A stretch of DNA of 64,000 bases from Pseudomonadota bacterium. GTDB taxonomy: Bacteria > Pseudomonadota > Alphaproteobacteria > Rhizobiales > Phreatobacteraceae. Under the pieces are notes generated by a model. That model searched no databases, had not been told where the DNA came from, and saw nothing but the letters and a program-made list of their open reading frames with translations. A program made the position numbers and the translations under genes. Shown piece after piece: positions 36,612-45,771 of this stretch (positions are counted from its first letter, which is position 1; each line of letters starts with the position of its first letter). Location of the stretch: NCBI GenBank assembly GCA_020161695.1, contig JAIUOO010000002.1, positions 310,001 to 374,000 of the forward strand, in the 5' to 3' direction.

Positions 36612-37199
36612 ATGGCCCTGCGGATTTCCGGCAAGAACCTCGATATCGGCGAGGCGTTGCGTGATCGGATCGCAGGACGTGTCAGTGAGGCCGCAGGGCG
36701 ATATCTCGACGGCAGAGTGACCGGCCACGTCACCGTGGAGAAGGAAGCGCATGGCTTCCGCTCCGTCGCGGCCCTGCACACCCCAACGGGCACGACCCTG
36801 CAGGCGGAAGCTTTCGCGGCCGATGCCTATGCTGCCTGCGATCTGGGCGTGGAACGGATCGAAAAGCGCCTGCGGCGCTATTCCAAGCGGCTGAAGGACC
36901 GCGCCGGCAATCTCGCGATGTCGGCGGCGGTGGCAATGCCCTCCTATATCATCGAGGCGCCCGACGAAGCCGCCGGCGATGAGGGTGGGGGCGGTTTCGA
37001 GCCGGTCATCATCGCGGAACAGACGGCCAGCCTCCGCCGGATGACCGTGGCAGACGCCGTCATGGAGCTGGATATGACCGGCGCTTCCGCGGTGGTTTTC
37101 CATCATGCGGTTCACGGACGCGTGAATGTGGTGTACAGGCGCGCGGACGGGCATGTCGGGTGGGTGGACCCGCCCTCGCCGCCGAACGGGCCAGCCTGA
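36612..37199 (+). CDS. hpf: ribosome hibernation-promoting factor, long form
   Basis: Binds the 30S decoding region and pairs ribosomes into inactive 100S dimers in starvation. The 195-residue protein has the N-terminal ribosome-binding domain (MALRISGKNLDIGEALRDRI; positive RRYSKRLKDR) and, after an acidic Gly-rich linker, the C-terminal dimerisation domain (RRMTVADAVMELDMTGASAVVFHHA), so it is the long HPF. GGAGGAG precedes the ATG at 36612. It pairs with ptsN as in most alphaproteobacteria, but rpoN, the usual gene upstream, is missing. Confidence 0.95.
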   Translation: MALRISGKNLDIGEALRDRIAGRVSEAAGRYLDGRVTGHVTVEKEAHGFRSVAALHTPTGTTLQAEAFAADAYAACDLGVERIEKRLRRYSKRLKDRAGNLAMSAAVAMPSYIIEAPDEAAGDEGGGGFEPVIIAEQTASLRRMTVADAVMELDMTGASAVVFHHAVHGRVNVVYRRADGHVGWVDPPSPPNGPA

Positions 37200-37212
37200 C
37201 GGACCGGCCGGT

Positions 37213-37233
37213 CGGGGGGTTCTGATCCCCCCG
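37213..37233. other. G6/C6 hairpin between hpf and ptsN
   Basis: GGGGGG (37214-37219) faces CCCCCC (37227-37232) across a TTCTGAT loop, next to an ACCGGCCGGT palindrome. There is no T-run, so it is more likely a processing or attenuation structure than a terminator. Confidence 0.5.
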
Positions 37234-37304
37234 TCATGGCACCGTCATTGCATGGACCCTATTGACGGCCGCGAACTGGCCCGCACTTTCCGAGAAGGCA
37301 GCCG

Positions 37305-37769
37305 ATGCCGCTTCCAGACATCATAGCAGAAGGCGCGATCATCCCCGCCCTGCGCGCCGATTCGAAGAAGCAGCTCCTGCAGGCCCTGTCCGCCCGGGCC
37401 GCCGAACTCACGGGCCGCCCGGCCTCGGAAATCTTCGACACGTTGAGCGCGCGCGAGAGCCTCGGCTCCACCGGCGCCGGCAGCGGCATCGCCATTCCTC
37501 ACGGCAAGCTGCCGAAGCTGGCGCGGGTCACGGGCCTGTTCGCGCGGCTGGAGAAACCGGTCGACTTCGATTCGATCGACGGCCAGCCGGTGGATCTGGT
37601 CTTCACGCTGCTCGCCCCCGAGGGCGCCGGCGCCGACCACCTCAAGGCGCTGTCGCGGATCGCCCGGCTCACCCGCGACCCCGGCAATGTCCAGAAACTG
37701 CGCAGCGCCCGCGACGAGGCGAGCCTGCGCATGCTGCTGGCGCAGTCGCCGACCCCTCACGCCGCGTGA
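37305..37769 (+). CDS. ptsN: nitrogen-type PTS EIIA protein
   Basis: EIIA-Ntr is the terminal acceptor of the PtsP-PtsO phosphorelay and regulates potassium and nitrogen/carbon metabolism. The 154-residue length is typical and the phosphorylated residue is His66 in IAIPHGKLP. The following RVTGLFARLEKPVDFDSIDG strand region and the late HLKALSRIARL helix are characteristic. It is 105 nt downstream of hpf. Its stop overlaps the GTG start of a BtuF-like gene (GTGA). Confidence 0.96.
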   Translation: MPLPDIIAEGAIIPALRADSKKQLLQALSARAAELTGRPASEIFDTLSARESLGSTGAGSGIAIPHGKLPKLARVTGLFARLEKPVDFDSIDGQPVDLVFTLLAPEGAGADHLKALSRIARLTRDPGNVQKLRSARDEASLRMLLAQSPTPHAA

Positions 37770-38584
37770 GGCGGGACCGCCTCGCGGCAGCGCTGGCCGC
37801 CGCGCTGGCATGCATCGTCCCGGCGAAGGCCTCCGAACCGCCGCGACGCATCGTCTCGCTCAATCTCTGCGCCGACCAGTTCGTGCTGGCGCTTGCCGAC
37901 CGCGACCGGATCGTCGCGCTGTCGCGGCTCGCGACCGACCCCGCGATCTCGGCCGCCGCCGAGGCCGCGAAGGGGCTGCCGCAGACCGGCGGCACCGCCG
38001 AGGAGGTGCTGTCGCTGAACCCCGATCTCGTTCTGGTCGGGCCGCTCGACCGGCTGGGCACGGCCCGAATCCTTGCCGCCCGCGGCTTCCGGGTCGAGCG
38101 CATGGCCCTGCCGGCGACTTTCGCCGAGACCCAGGCCGAGATCCGCCGCATCGCCGCGCTGATCGGCCATCCCGAGCGCGGCGAAGCGCTGGCCGCCCGT
38201 CTCGACGCCCTGCCCCTGCAACTCGGCCGGATGCCGGCAGCCCTGCCCTATGAGCGGCGCGGCTATGCGGCCGGCCCCACCTCGCTGACCGGCGAGGTGC
38301 TGGCCCGCGCCGGCTTCCGCCACGCCGACCAGGGGGCGGCCGGGCTTGGCCGCTTCGTGCCGCTGGAGGCGATTGTCGCCGCCCGCCCCGATGCGCTGGT
38401 GGTGAGCGAGACGGCTGCGCGCGCGGCCGACCATGGCTCTGCATTGCTGCTGCATCCCGCCCTCGCCCGGCTCTTTCCACCGGAGCGGCGCGTCACCCTG
38501 CCCACCGCGCTGACCGCCTGCCCGGGCCCGGCTCTGGCCGAGGCCGTGGAGCACCTCGCAGAGGCGCGCCGCCGGCTGCCCTAG
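37766..38584 (+). CDS. BtuF-like periplasmic binding protein (cobalamin/iron-chelate type)
   Basis: A 272-residue periplasmic protein of the helical-backbone metal-receptor class (BtuF, FecB, FhuD). It has a signal peptide (MRRDRLAAALAAALACIVPAKA), then RRIVSLNLCADQFVLALAD and the ALNPDLVLVG-like LSLNPDLVLVGP that define the family. The ligand could be cobalamin or a metal chelate. The start is a GTG that overlaps the ptsN stop, an unusual coupling. No BtuC/BtuD transporter genes are near, so it is an orphan receptor. Confidence 0.82.
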   Translation: MRRDRLAAALAAALACIVPAKASEPPRRIVSLNLCADQFVLALADRDRIVALSRLATDPAISAAAEAAKGLPQTGGTAEEVLSLNPDLVLVGPLDRLGTARILAARGFRVERMALPATFAETQAEIRRIAALIGHPERGEALAARLDALPLQLGRMPAALPYERRGYAAGPTSLTGEVLARAGFRHADQGAAGLGRFVPLEAIVAARPDALVVSETAARAADHGSALLLHPALARLFPPERRVTLPTALTACPGPALAEAVEHLAEARRRLP

Positions 38585-38709
38585 GTCGGGCTGCCCACAT
38601 TTCGATCATCTTCAAGTCCGCCATCATCTTGGCTTGCCGATCTGCGATCCCCAGCTAAGGTTTCACCTTCCGGTGCTGACGGGAGGGGGGGCCGGAGAAG
38701 ACAAGCGGA

Positions 38710-39273
38710 GTGCCTGTGGCCGACCTGATCGCCTTCGATGACTGCATCAAGCTCGTGCTGAGCCTCGATACGATGAAGCCGGCGCCCGGCCAGCCGCGCC
38801 GCCTCGACGGGCTGTTCCGCGACCTGTCGCGCTTCCGGCCGCACGAGCCGGCCTACGAATTGCAGGACCTGATCTGGGCGATCTGGACCAATCACGAGGA
38901 CGACTACGCCGACGAGGCGATGGAACAGGCGATCAACGCCATCGCCGCAAAGGACTACGACATCGCCCATCTGGTTCTCGATGCGCTGGTCGATGCACGC
39001 CCCGAATGGTCGGAAGCCTGGAACAAGCGCGCCACCCTGCATTTCATCCGGGGCGACGATGCCTATGCGGTGTCCGACATCATGGAAACGCTGAGGCGCG
39101 AGCCGCGGCATTTCGGCGCGCTGTCGGGCTTTGCGCAGATCTGCCTGCGCCATGGCCGCGAGGCGGAAGCGCTGATCGCCTTCGAGGCGGCGCTGGCGGT
39201 CAATCCGCATCTCGAGGGCGTCGCCGCGCTGGTCGCCGAGATGCACGCCAATGGCGGGCGCGTCCTGCACTGA
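38710..39273 (+). CDS. TPR-repeat protein
   Basis: A 187-residue soluble protein with TPR-like helices. Units are seen around AEAWNK-type SEAWNKRATLHFIRGDDAYAV, then ALSGFAQICLRHGREAEALIAFEAALAVNP, the last being a good TPR consensus. There is no signal peptide. It probably mediates a protein contact. The start is GTG; candidates at 38710 (GGAGAAG nine nt before) and 38716 (GCGGAG five nt before) both have ribosome-binding sites, and I list the longer. The family is widespread in Hyphomicrobiales, but its role is not known to me. Confidence 0.75.
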   Translation: MPVADLIAFDDCIKLVLSLDTMKPAPGQPRRLDGLFRDLSRFRPHEPAYELQDLIWAIWTNHEDDYADEAMEQAINAIAAKDYDIAHLVLDALVDARPEWSEAWNKRATLHFIRGDDAYAVSDIMETLRREPRHFGALSGFAQICLRHGREAEALIAFEAALAVNPHLEGVAALVAEMHANGGRVLH

Positions 39274-39335
39274 GCGGACTGCCAGACCTATCGTGAACCC
39301 GATAGACGGATAGCCCCTCACTGCGGGCTTCTGCC

Positions 39336-40127
39336 GTGTCCTTCCTCGCGCTCATCCTCAAGGCGCTCACGACCGCCGTCATCGTCGTCGCCGCATCGCT
39401 GGTCGCCGAGCGGACACGGCCATTCCTCGCCGCCATGGTTCTGTCGCTACCGGTCTCGACAGGACCGGCCTATGTGCTTCTGGCGCTCGATCACGACGCG
39501 CCGTTCATCACCGATGCCTCGCTCGCGAGCCTTGCCGGCAATGTCGCCATCGTGCCGGCGGCTCTCGCCTATGCCGCGCTGGCGCGCCGCGGCTCGGGAC
39601 TGATCCCGTCCTATGCCGGCCTGATCGCCGCATGGCTCGCCGCGATGCTCGTCGTCAGGGCCTTCACGTGGACGACGACCTCCGCCGTCACGCTCAATCT
39701 CGTCGTCTTCGCCGCCGCCATCGCCGCGACCTGGGGCTGGCGAACAGCCACCACGCCGCCGCCCGCGCGCCGCCGCTGGTTCGACATTCCGCTGCGCGCC
39801 GCGATCGTCGTCGCGGTCGTGGTGTCGGTGATCCTCGTTTCGGAGAGCGTCGGCCCCTCCATCACCGGCTATGCGGCGCTGTTCCCGGCGAGCTATTCGA
39901 GCTTCATCCTGCTGATGCACCGGCGGCTCGGCGGCGCGGTCGTTGCGGCGGCCTTCATCAACGGGCTGATCATGCTGGTGGGATTCACCGCGTTCCTGCT
40001 GGCGATCCACCTCTTCGCGCGCGCGGGCCATGTGTGGACCGGCATCCTCGTCGGCCTCGCCCTGCCGATCCTGTGGTCGGCCTCGCTGCTTGCCTTCATC
40101 CGGTTCAGGCGCCCTTCGCGCGCCTAG
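39336..40127 (+). CDS. integral membrane protein, unknown
   Basis: A 263-residue inner-membrane protein with about eight predicted helices, beginning with a hydrophobic [22 protein letters not shown] and continuing with paired helices split near the middle by a Pro/Arg-rich cytoplasmic loop ([11 protein letters not shown]). Acidic residues are rare in the membrane parts, apart from [10 protein letters not shown] in a loop. It has no recognisable transporter motif. The start is GTG. The last 23 nt overlap the 3' end of mutS on the other strand, a tail-to-tail arrangement. Confidence 0.7.
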   Translation: MSFLALILKALTTAVIVVAASLVAERTRPFLAAMVLSLPVSTGPAYVLLALDHDAPFITDASLASLAGNVAIVPAALAYAALARRGSGLIPSYAGLIAAWLAAMLVVRAFTWTTTSAVTLNLVVFAAAIAATWGWRTATTPPPARRRWFDIPLRAAIVVAVVVSVILVSESVGPSITGYAALFPASYSSFILLMHRRLGGAVVAAAFINGLIMLVGFTAFLLAIHLFARAGHVWTGILVGLALPILWSASLLAFIRFRRPSRA

Positions 40128-42816
40128 CCTTGAGGGCGTAGAGCGCCTCCTGCGCCTCGCGCGGCGTCATGTCGTCGGGATCGAGGCCATCGAGCAGGTC
40201 CAGCGCCGGATCGGCCTTGGCGACCGGGACCGGACGCGGCGCGGCGGCGAACAGCGGCAGGTCGTCCACCATCCGTCTCACAGGCGCGGCGCGATCGGTC
40301 GCTTCCAGCTCGGACAAGACCTGCCGCGCGCGCTCGACCACGGAGGGCGGCAGCCCCGCGAGCTTTGCCACCTGGATGCCGTAGGAGCGGTCGGCCGCGC
40401 CATCCGTCACCTCATGCAGGAAGATCACGTCGCCCTGCCATTCCTTGACGCGCATGGTGGCGTTGTGGAGCCGCTTGAGGCGTTTCGACAGCGCCGTCAG
40501 CTCATGGAAATGGGTGGCGAACAGCGAGCGGCAGCGGTTGGTCTCATGCAGGTGCTCCACCGCCGCCCAGGCGATGGAGAGACCGTCGAAGGTCGCCGTG
40601 CCGCGACCGATCTCATCGAGGATGACGAGCGCGCGGGGGCCCGACTGGTTGAGGATCGCCGCCGTCTCGACCATCTCGACCATGAAGGTCGAGCGCCCGC
40701 GCGCGAGGTCGTCGGCCGCGCCGACGCGGGAGAAAAGCCGGTCCACCACGCCGATATGGGCCGAGGCCGCCGGTACGAACGAACCCATCTGCGCCAGCAC
40801 GGCGATGAGCGCGTTCTGGCGCAGGAAGGTGGATTTACCGGCCATGTTGGGGCCGGTGATCAGCCAGATGCGGCCGCTGCCATTGCCTGCCTCGCTACCC
40901 GAGAGGTCGCAGTCGTTGGCGACGAACGGACCGCCGCTGCGCAGCGCCTGCTCGACGACGGGATGGCGGCCCTGGGCAATGGCGAAGGCATGCGAATTGT
41001 CGACCAGCGGACGCGCATAGGACTGCTCGACCGCGAGCGTCGCCAGCGCCGCGGCGACGTCGATCACGGCGAGCGCCTCGGCCGCCGCCTTGATGGTGTC
41101 CGAGGCGGCGAGGACGGTGGCTGCGAGTTCGCCGAAGATATCGAGTTCCAGCCCCAGCGCCCGATCGGCGGCGCCGGCGATCTTCGCTTCCAGCGCGCCA
41201 AGCTCGGTGGTCGTGAAGCGCATGGCACCGGCCATGGTCTGGCGGTGGATATAGGTCGCGTTCAGCGGAGGCTTCAGGAAGGCGTCGCCGTGCTGCTGGC
41301 CGACCTCGACGAAATAGCCAAGCACGTTGTTGTGCTTGACCTTCAGCGTCCTGACGCCGGTCTCCTCGGCATAGCGCGCCTGAAGCGAGGCGATGACCCG
41401 CCGGCTCTCGTCGCGCAGCGCCCGCGTCTCGTCCAGCGCGGCGCAGTAGCCGGGCCGCACGAAACCGCCATCGCGTTTCATGAGCGGCAGGTCGTCGGCC
41501 AGCACCGAGGCGAGCAGGGCGGCGACGGCGGGATCGGGCCTTGCGAGCCCTTCAGCGGCCTGCCGCAATTCTCCGGCGGCCTCACCGGATACGACTTCGG
41601 CAAGGGCCGCGGCTGCGACCAGCCCCTGACCTATGGCGGCGAGGTCGCGCGGCCCGCCGCGATCCATGGCGATGCGGGTGAGCGCCCGCGCCATGTCGGG
41701 CGCCGCATCGAGATGGGAGCGGATGTCCGCGCGCAACCCCGACCCGGCGACCAGCGCCGCCACCGCGTCGAGCCGCCCGGCAATGGCCGCCGGGTCAGTC
41801 AGCGGATTGGCGAGCCGACCGGAGAGCATGCGCGCGCCGGCCGCCGTCACCGTGCGGTCGATGGCGGAGAGGAGCGAGCCCTGTCGCTCGCCGCCGAGCG
41901 TGCGGACGAGTTCGAGATTGGCGCGGGTCGCCGCGTCGATCAGCATGGCCGCGCCGGCCGGCTCATGGACCGGCGGCGACAGCGGCGCACGCGAGGCGAT
42001 CTGCGTGCGCTCGACATAGGTGACGACGGCGGCGGCGGCAGTCGCCTCGAGCCGCGAGAAGGCGCCGAACCCATCCAGCGTCCTGACGCCGAAATAGGCG
42101 GCGAGCCGACGCTCGGCGGTCGCGCCGTCGAACAGGTCGCGCGGGCTCGGCGAGACCGAGCGATAGCCGCGCCAGAAGTCGCCCCATTCGGCATCGGCGA
42201 ACAATGCGTCCGAGACGACGATCTCCTGCGGATCGACGCGGGCGATCTCGGCGGCGAGCCGGGCGCCGTCGGTCTCCGCGACACGGAACTCGCCGGTGGA
42301 GATATCGACCCAGGCGAGGCCGAACCCGTCGGTTCCCGAGGACGAGGTCTTGGCGCGCGCGACGGCGAGCAGGTAATTGCTCCGCCGCGCCTCCAGCAGC
42401 GTGTCCTCGGTCAGCGTGCCGGGCGTGACGAGACGCACGACGTCGCGCTTCACCACGGATTTCGACCCGCGCTTCTTCGCCTCCGCCGGATCTTCGACCT
42501 GCTCGCAGACCGCCACCTTGAAGCCCCGCTGGATGAGGCGGTTCAGATAGTCGTTAGCGGCATGGACCGGCACGCCGGCCATGGGAATGTCCTCGCCGAG
42601 ATGCTTGCCGCGCTTGGTCAGCGCGATGCCGAGCGCGCGCGAGGCGCGGACCGCGTCGTCGAAGAACAGTTCGTAGAAATCGCCCATCCGGTAGAACAGC
42701 AGCGAGTCCGGGTTGGCCGCCTTGATCTCGATGTACTGCTCCATCAGCGGCGTGACGCGGCTGTCCGCCGGCTGGGCGGCCTCCTCTGACGCGGGTGGCT
42801 GGCTAGGCTGATGCAT
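40105..42816 (-). CDS. mutS: DNA mismatch repair protein MutS
   Basis: Recognises mismatches and starts methyl-independent or directed repair with MutL. The 903-residue protein has the mismatch-binding FYELF (Phe-x-Glu) near residue 50, the MutS core and clamp domains, and a C-terminal ABC ATPase with Walker [11 protein letters not shown] (Lys661), plus the [12 protein letters not shown] signature. The ATG at 42816 gives the usual short N-terminus; an earlier in-frame start at 42897 adds 27 non-conserved residues. The IclR gene lies 73 nt upstream on the same strand and the 3' end overlaps the membrane protein gene. Confidence 0.97.
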   Translation of the reverse strand: MHQPSQPPASEEAAQPADSRVTPLMEQYIEIKAANPDSLLFYRMGDFYELFFDDAVRASRALGIALTKRGKHLGEDIPMAGVPVHAANDYLNRLIQRGFKVAVCEQVEDPAEAKKRGSKSVVKRDVVRLVTPGTLTEDTLLEARRSNYLLAVARAKTSSSGTDGFGLAWVDISTGEFRVAETDGARLAAEIARVDPQEIVVSDALFADAEWGDFWRGYRSVSPSPRDLFDGATAERRLAAYFGVRTLDGFGAFSRLEATAAAAVVTYVERTQIASRAPLSPPVHEPAGAAMLIDAATRANLELVRTLGGERQGSLLSAIDRTVTAAGARMLSGRLANPLTDPAAIAGRLDAVAALVAGSGLRADIRSHLDAAPDMARALTRIAMDRGGPRDLAAIGQGLVAAAALAEVVSGEAAGELRQAAEGLARPDPAVAALLASVLADDLPLMKRDGGFVRPGYCAALDETRALRDESRRVIASLQARYAEETGVRTLKVKHNNVLGYFVEVGQQHGDAFLKPPLNATYIHRQTMAGAMRFTTTELGALEAKIAGAADRALGLELDIFGELAATVLAASDTIKAAAEALAVIDVAAALATLAVEQSYARPLVDNSHAFAIAQGRHPVVEQALRSGGPFVANDCDLSGSEAGNGSGRIWLITGPNMAGKSTFLRQNALIAVLAQMGSFVPAASAHIGVVDRLFSRVGAADDLARGRSTFMVEMVETAAILNQSGPRALVILDEIGRGTATFDGLSIAWAAVEHLHETNRCRSLFATHFHELTALSKRLKRLHNATMRVKEWQGDVIFLHEVTDGAADRSYGIQVAKLAGLPPSVVERARQVLSELEATDRAAPVRRMVDDLPLFAAAPRPVPVAKADPALDLLDGLDPDDMTPREAQEALYALKARRAKGA

Positions 42817-42889
42817 GGCCGGGACGCTGGCAGGTGCATGCCACGATTTCAACCGGGCGCGGCCGCCGCCCACAGGGTTTAGCCCGGAT

Positions 42890-43627
42890 CTAGCCAACGA
42901 TGCGGGCGAGATCGGCCTGCACGGCCTTCAGTTTCGGCAGAAGGTCGCGCACCAGCAGGTCTGGCGGAAAGCGCGTCGCCTGCGTGCCGACATTGATCGC
43001 CGCCAGCGTCCGGCCGCGAATGTCGAAGACAGGCACGGCGATCGAGGTCAGCCCGATCTCCAGCTCCTGGTCGATGATGGCGTGGCCGTCGCGCCTGATG
43101 CCGTCAAGCAGGCGCATGATCGTGTCGGCATCGGTCACGGTACGCCCGGTGCGCGGGGCGCGGGGCATGGCCTCGACGCGCCGGCGCGCCTCCTCGTCCG
43201 GCAGCGCGGCCAGCAGCACGCGGCCCATGGAGGTGCAGAAGGCCGGGAGGCGGGCGCCGACCGAGAGGCCGACCGACATGATCCGCCGGGTGGCGGCCCG
43301 CGCCACATAGACGATCTCGCTACCGTCGAGGATGGAGGCCGACGAGCTCTCGCCGATCTCCTCCGAAAGCCGCTCCAGCGCACTCTGGAGAATGGTCGTC
43401 AGCGGCGTCGAGGACAGATAGGCATAGCCGAGCCTGAGCACGCGCGGGGTCAACGCGAACAGGCGGCCATCCGTCTCCGCATAACCGATGCGCGCGAGGG
43501 TGATGAGGCAGCGCCGCGCGGTCGCGCGCGTGAGACCCGTCATCCGCGCAATGTCGGCGATCGTCAGGCGCGGATGGGCGGCGTCGAAACAGGCGATGAC
43601 GGCGAGGCCCTTTTCGAGGCCCAGCAT
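42890..43627 (-). CDS. IclR-family transcriptional regulator
   Basis: A 245-residue regulator with an N-terminal winged helix ([21 protein letters not shown]) and a C-terminal effector domain ([23 protein letters not shown]-like [10 protein letters not shown]). It resembles the PcaR/PobR group, which senses aromatic acids. The ATG at 43627 would leave a short N-terminus; a TTG at 43672 gives 260 residues and the usual [15 protein letters not shown] lead-in, so the true start may be upstream. It is divergent from the GATase gene, with a 15-bp palindrome in between as a candidate operator. Confidence 0.88.
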   Translation of the reverse strand: MLGLEKGLAVIACFDAAHPRLTIADIARMTGLTRATARRCLITLARIGYAETDGRLFALTPRVLRLGYAYLSSTPLTTILQSALERLSEEIGESSSASILDGSEIVYVARAATRRIMSVGLSVGARLPAFCTSMGRVLLAALPDEEARRRVEAMPRAPRTGRTVTDADTIMRLLDGIRRDGHAIIDQELEIGLTSIAVPVFDIRGRTLAAINVGTQATRFPPDLLVRDLLPKLKAVQADLARIVG

Positions 43628-43685
43628 GTGATCGCGGTCGATCTGCCGGAACGGTTCGGAAGTCTGGTCCAAGGCGCGGCCTGCT

Positions 43686-43700
43686 GTGCGGTCACCGCAC
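43686..43700. promoter_or_regulatory. 15-bp palindrome, candidate IclR operator
   Basis: GTGCGGT-C-ACCGCAC is a perfect inverted repeat with one central base in the divergent region between the IclR gene and the GATase/CFA pair. IclR regulators commonly bind palindromes of this size near their own promoter. The link is inferred from position. Confidence 0.5.
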
Positions 43701-43816
43701 GTCGTTGCTCGCAACCTATTGGCGCGTTTCTGACCTGCGGGCAATGGCGAAGCCCTTTCCCCGTCCCATCTCGCGGTGCAAACTCGACCCGTCGTTCCCC
43801 TTGGATTTCCTTCCGC

Positions 43817-44680
43817 ATGTCCCTCCGCATTCTCGTCGTCGAAGGCAACAACGCGGCCGACCGGGCCCGGCACGCCAGGAATCGCGGCGCAACGCCGTCC
43901 GAGGCCTATGCCGAAGTGCTGAGGGAGCTCGCGCCGGACGCCGTCGTCGATCTCTGCTTTCCGGCCGATCCCGGTGCCAACCTGCCGGATTCCGGCGGCC
44001 TTGCCGGCTATGACGCGGTGGCGCTGACAGGTTCCTCGCTCAACATCTACGACATGACGCCGGAGATCACCGCGCAGATCGACCTCGCCCGGCAGGTCTT
44101 CGCATCGGGCACGCCGGTCTTCGGCTCCTGCTGGGGCCTGCAGATCCTGACGACGGCGGCCGGCGGGGTGGTCCGCCGCAATCCGAAGGGCCGCGAAATG
44201 GGCTTCGCCCGCAAGATCGTGCCGAACGAGGCCGGCCGCGCCCATCCCATGCTCGCCGGGCGACCGGCGGCCTTCGACGCGCCGGCCATCCATCAGGACG
44301 AGGTTGAGACCATGGCGCCGGGCACAACGCTGCTCGCGTCGAACGGCATGAGCGAGGTGCAGGCGGTGGAGATCCGGGTCGGCAAGGCGACAGCCTGGGC
44401 TGTGCAGTATCACCCGGAATTCTCGTTCGGCGAGGTCGCGGCCATCGGCGGCGCGCTGGGCACGCGGCTGATCGAGGAGGGCTTCTTCCGCACCATGGAC
44501 GAACTTGGCCGCTGGCGCGCCGACCTCGATGCGCTCGACGCCGACCCCGCCGACGCGGCAGTCGCCTGGCGGCACGGCTTCGACAGCGAACTGACCGAAG
44601 AGGGCCGCCGCCGGCTCGAACTGTCGAACTGGATCGCCGCGCGGGTGCGGCCCGAGAAGAGCGCGCGAGGCCGCGCATGA
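43817..44680 (+). CDS. class I glutamine amidotransferase domain protein
   Basis: A 287-residue stand-alone GATase of the GMP-synthase glutaminase-like group. The nucleophile is Cys105 in FGSCWGLQ, with His199 and Glu201 in VQYHPEFS completing the triad. The N-terminal SLRILVVEGN strand begins the fold. The C-terminal 60 residues extend beyond a minimal GATase. Some such proteins act as gamma-glutamyl hydrolases or peptidases. The gene overlaps the next, cyclopropane synthase-like, by 4 nt (ATGA), so the two are coupled. It is divergent from the IclR gene. Confidence 0.87.
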   Translation: MSLRILVVEGNNAADRARHARNRGATPSEAYAEVLRELAPDAVVDLCFPADPGANLPDSGGLAGYDAVALTGSSLNIYDMTPEITAQIDLARQVFASGTPVFGSCWGLQILTTAAGGVVRRNPKGREMGFARKIVPNEAGRAHPMLAGRPAAFDAPAIHQDEVETMAPGTTLLASNGMSEVQAVEIRVGKATAWAVQYHPEFSFGEVAAIGGALGTRLIEEGFFRTMDELGRWRADLDALDADPADAAVAWRHGFDSELTEEGRRRLELSNWIAARVRPEKSARGRA

Positions 44681-45768
44681 CGACGCAGGGAGCCTTCGAG
44701 ACCCCGGCCGGCAGTTCGCGCGAGCAGCTTCGCCTGCCGACTGCATCGTGGCCGGTGCGGGCGGCGCAGGGGCTCGGGGAAACGCTCGGCTACGGCATCG
44801 GCTACGCGCTGCCGTTCTATTTCGCGCGGTCCGCGAAGCCCGTCGATCCCGAGCCGCTCTGGCGCCTGATCACGACGCGGCAGCCGGCCCTCATCCAGTC
44901 ACTGATCGACGCCTGGCCGCCGGCGCCGCGTCGCGAGCGCATCCTGCGGCGTTTCCTGGAGCCGTCCCACGCCGAAGGGATCCAGTATCACTACGACGTC
45001 TCGAACGACTTCTACGCCCTGTTCCTCGACCGGCGCTTCATGTTCTACACCTGCGCCGATTTCAACGCGCCCGGCGAGACCATCGAGGACGCCCAGCTCA
45101 ACAAGGCCAACCACATCCTCTCGCTGCTCGATCCGAAGTCCGGCGAGAAGATCATCGAACTCGGCTGCGGCTGGGGCTCGATGATGAGGCACATCCACGC
45201 CCATACCGGCGATGCGGCCAACCTCTCGGGGCTGACGCTGTCGCACGACCAGCTCGCCTATGTGTGTGGCAAGCTCGGCCTGAACGCCGAACTCGGCGAC
45301 TTCATCACCCGCGGCTACGGTACCGAGACCTACGACAAGATCTATTCGATCGGCTCGTTCGAGCACATCAAGCCGGACGAGGTTCTGCCGCTGTACAAGC
45401 GGCTCCATGCCGCGCTGAAGCCGGGCGGGCGGGCGGTCTTTCACTTCTTCTCGCTGAACGGCGACGATCGCTGGCCGGCGGCGATGGTCGCGGCGCAGGC
45501 CTATTTCCCGGGCTCGACCCTGTCGCTTCATGCGGACCATCTGCGCTGGGCGCAGGAGGCCGGCTTCCGTCTCGTCCACGATTCGCAGCACGACTACCGG
45601 CCGACGCTGCGCGCCTGGTTCGACCGGCTGGTGGAGAACCGTGACAAGGCCCATGCGCTGGTCGGCGTACCCGTGACCAACAAGTATCTGGTGTTCTTCG
45701 CGGCCTCGTGGACGCTGTTCGATCTCGGCAAGGCGACACTGCACCGCCTGGTCCTGATGAAGGACTGA
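44677..45768 (+). CDS. cyclopropane-fatty-acyl-phospholipid synthase family methyltransferase
   Basis: A 363-residue SAM-dependent methyltransferase of the CFA synthase/mycolic-acid family, which adds methylene or methyl groups to unsaturated acyl chains. It has the HYDVSNDFY segment (105-113), the SAM-binding ELGCGWGS (161-168) and SIGSFEHIKPDE. Full-length CFA synthases have about 20-30 more N-terminal residues, so this is a short member, as in related bacterial homologues. It is translationally coupled to the GATase and converges on the PBP gene with a 3-nt gap. The lipid substrate is uncertain. Confidence 0.87.
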   Translation: MTTQGAFETPAGSSREQLRLPTASWPVRAAQGLGETLGYGIGYALPFYFARSAKPVDPEPLWRLITTRQPALIQSLIDAWPPAPRRERILRRFLEPSHAEGIQYHYDVSNDFYALFLDRRFMFYTCADFNAPGETIEDAQLNKANHILSLLDPKSGEKIIELGCGWGSMMRHIHAHTGDAANLSGLTLSHDQLAYVCGKLGLNAELGDFITRGYGTETYDKIYSIGSFEHIKPDEVLPLYKRLHAALKPGGRAVFHFFSLNGDDRWPAAMVAAQAYFPGSTLSLHADHLRWAQEAGFRLVHDSQHDYRPTLRAWFDRLVENRDKAHALVGVPVTNKYLVFFAASWTLFDLGKATLHRLVLMKD

Positions 45769-45771
45769 GGC

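Noticed and set aside
40030..42789. An open frame of over 900 codons antisense to mutS
   Set aside because: It overlaps a complete MutS with all its motifs and has no start-site signal or conserved domain of its own.
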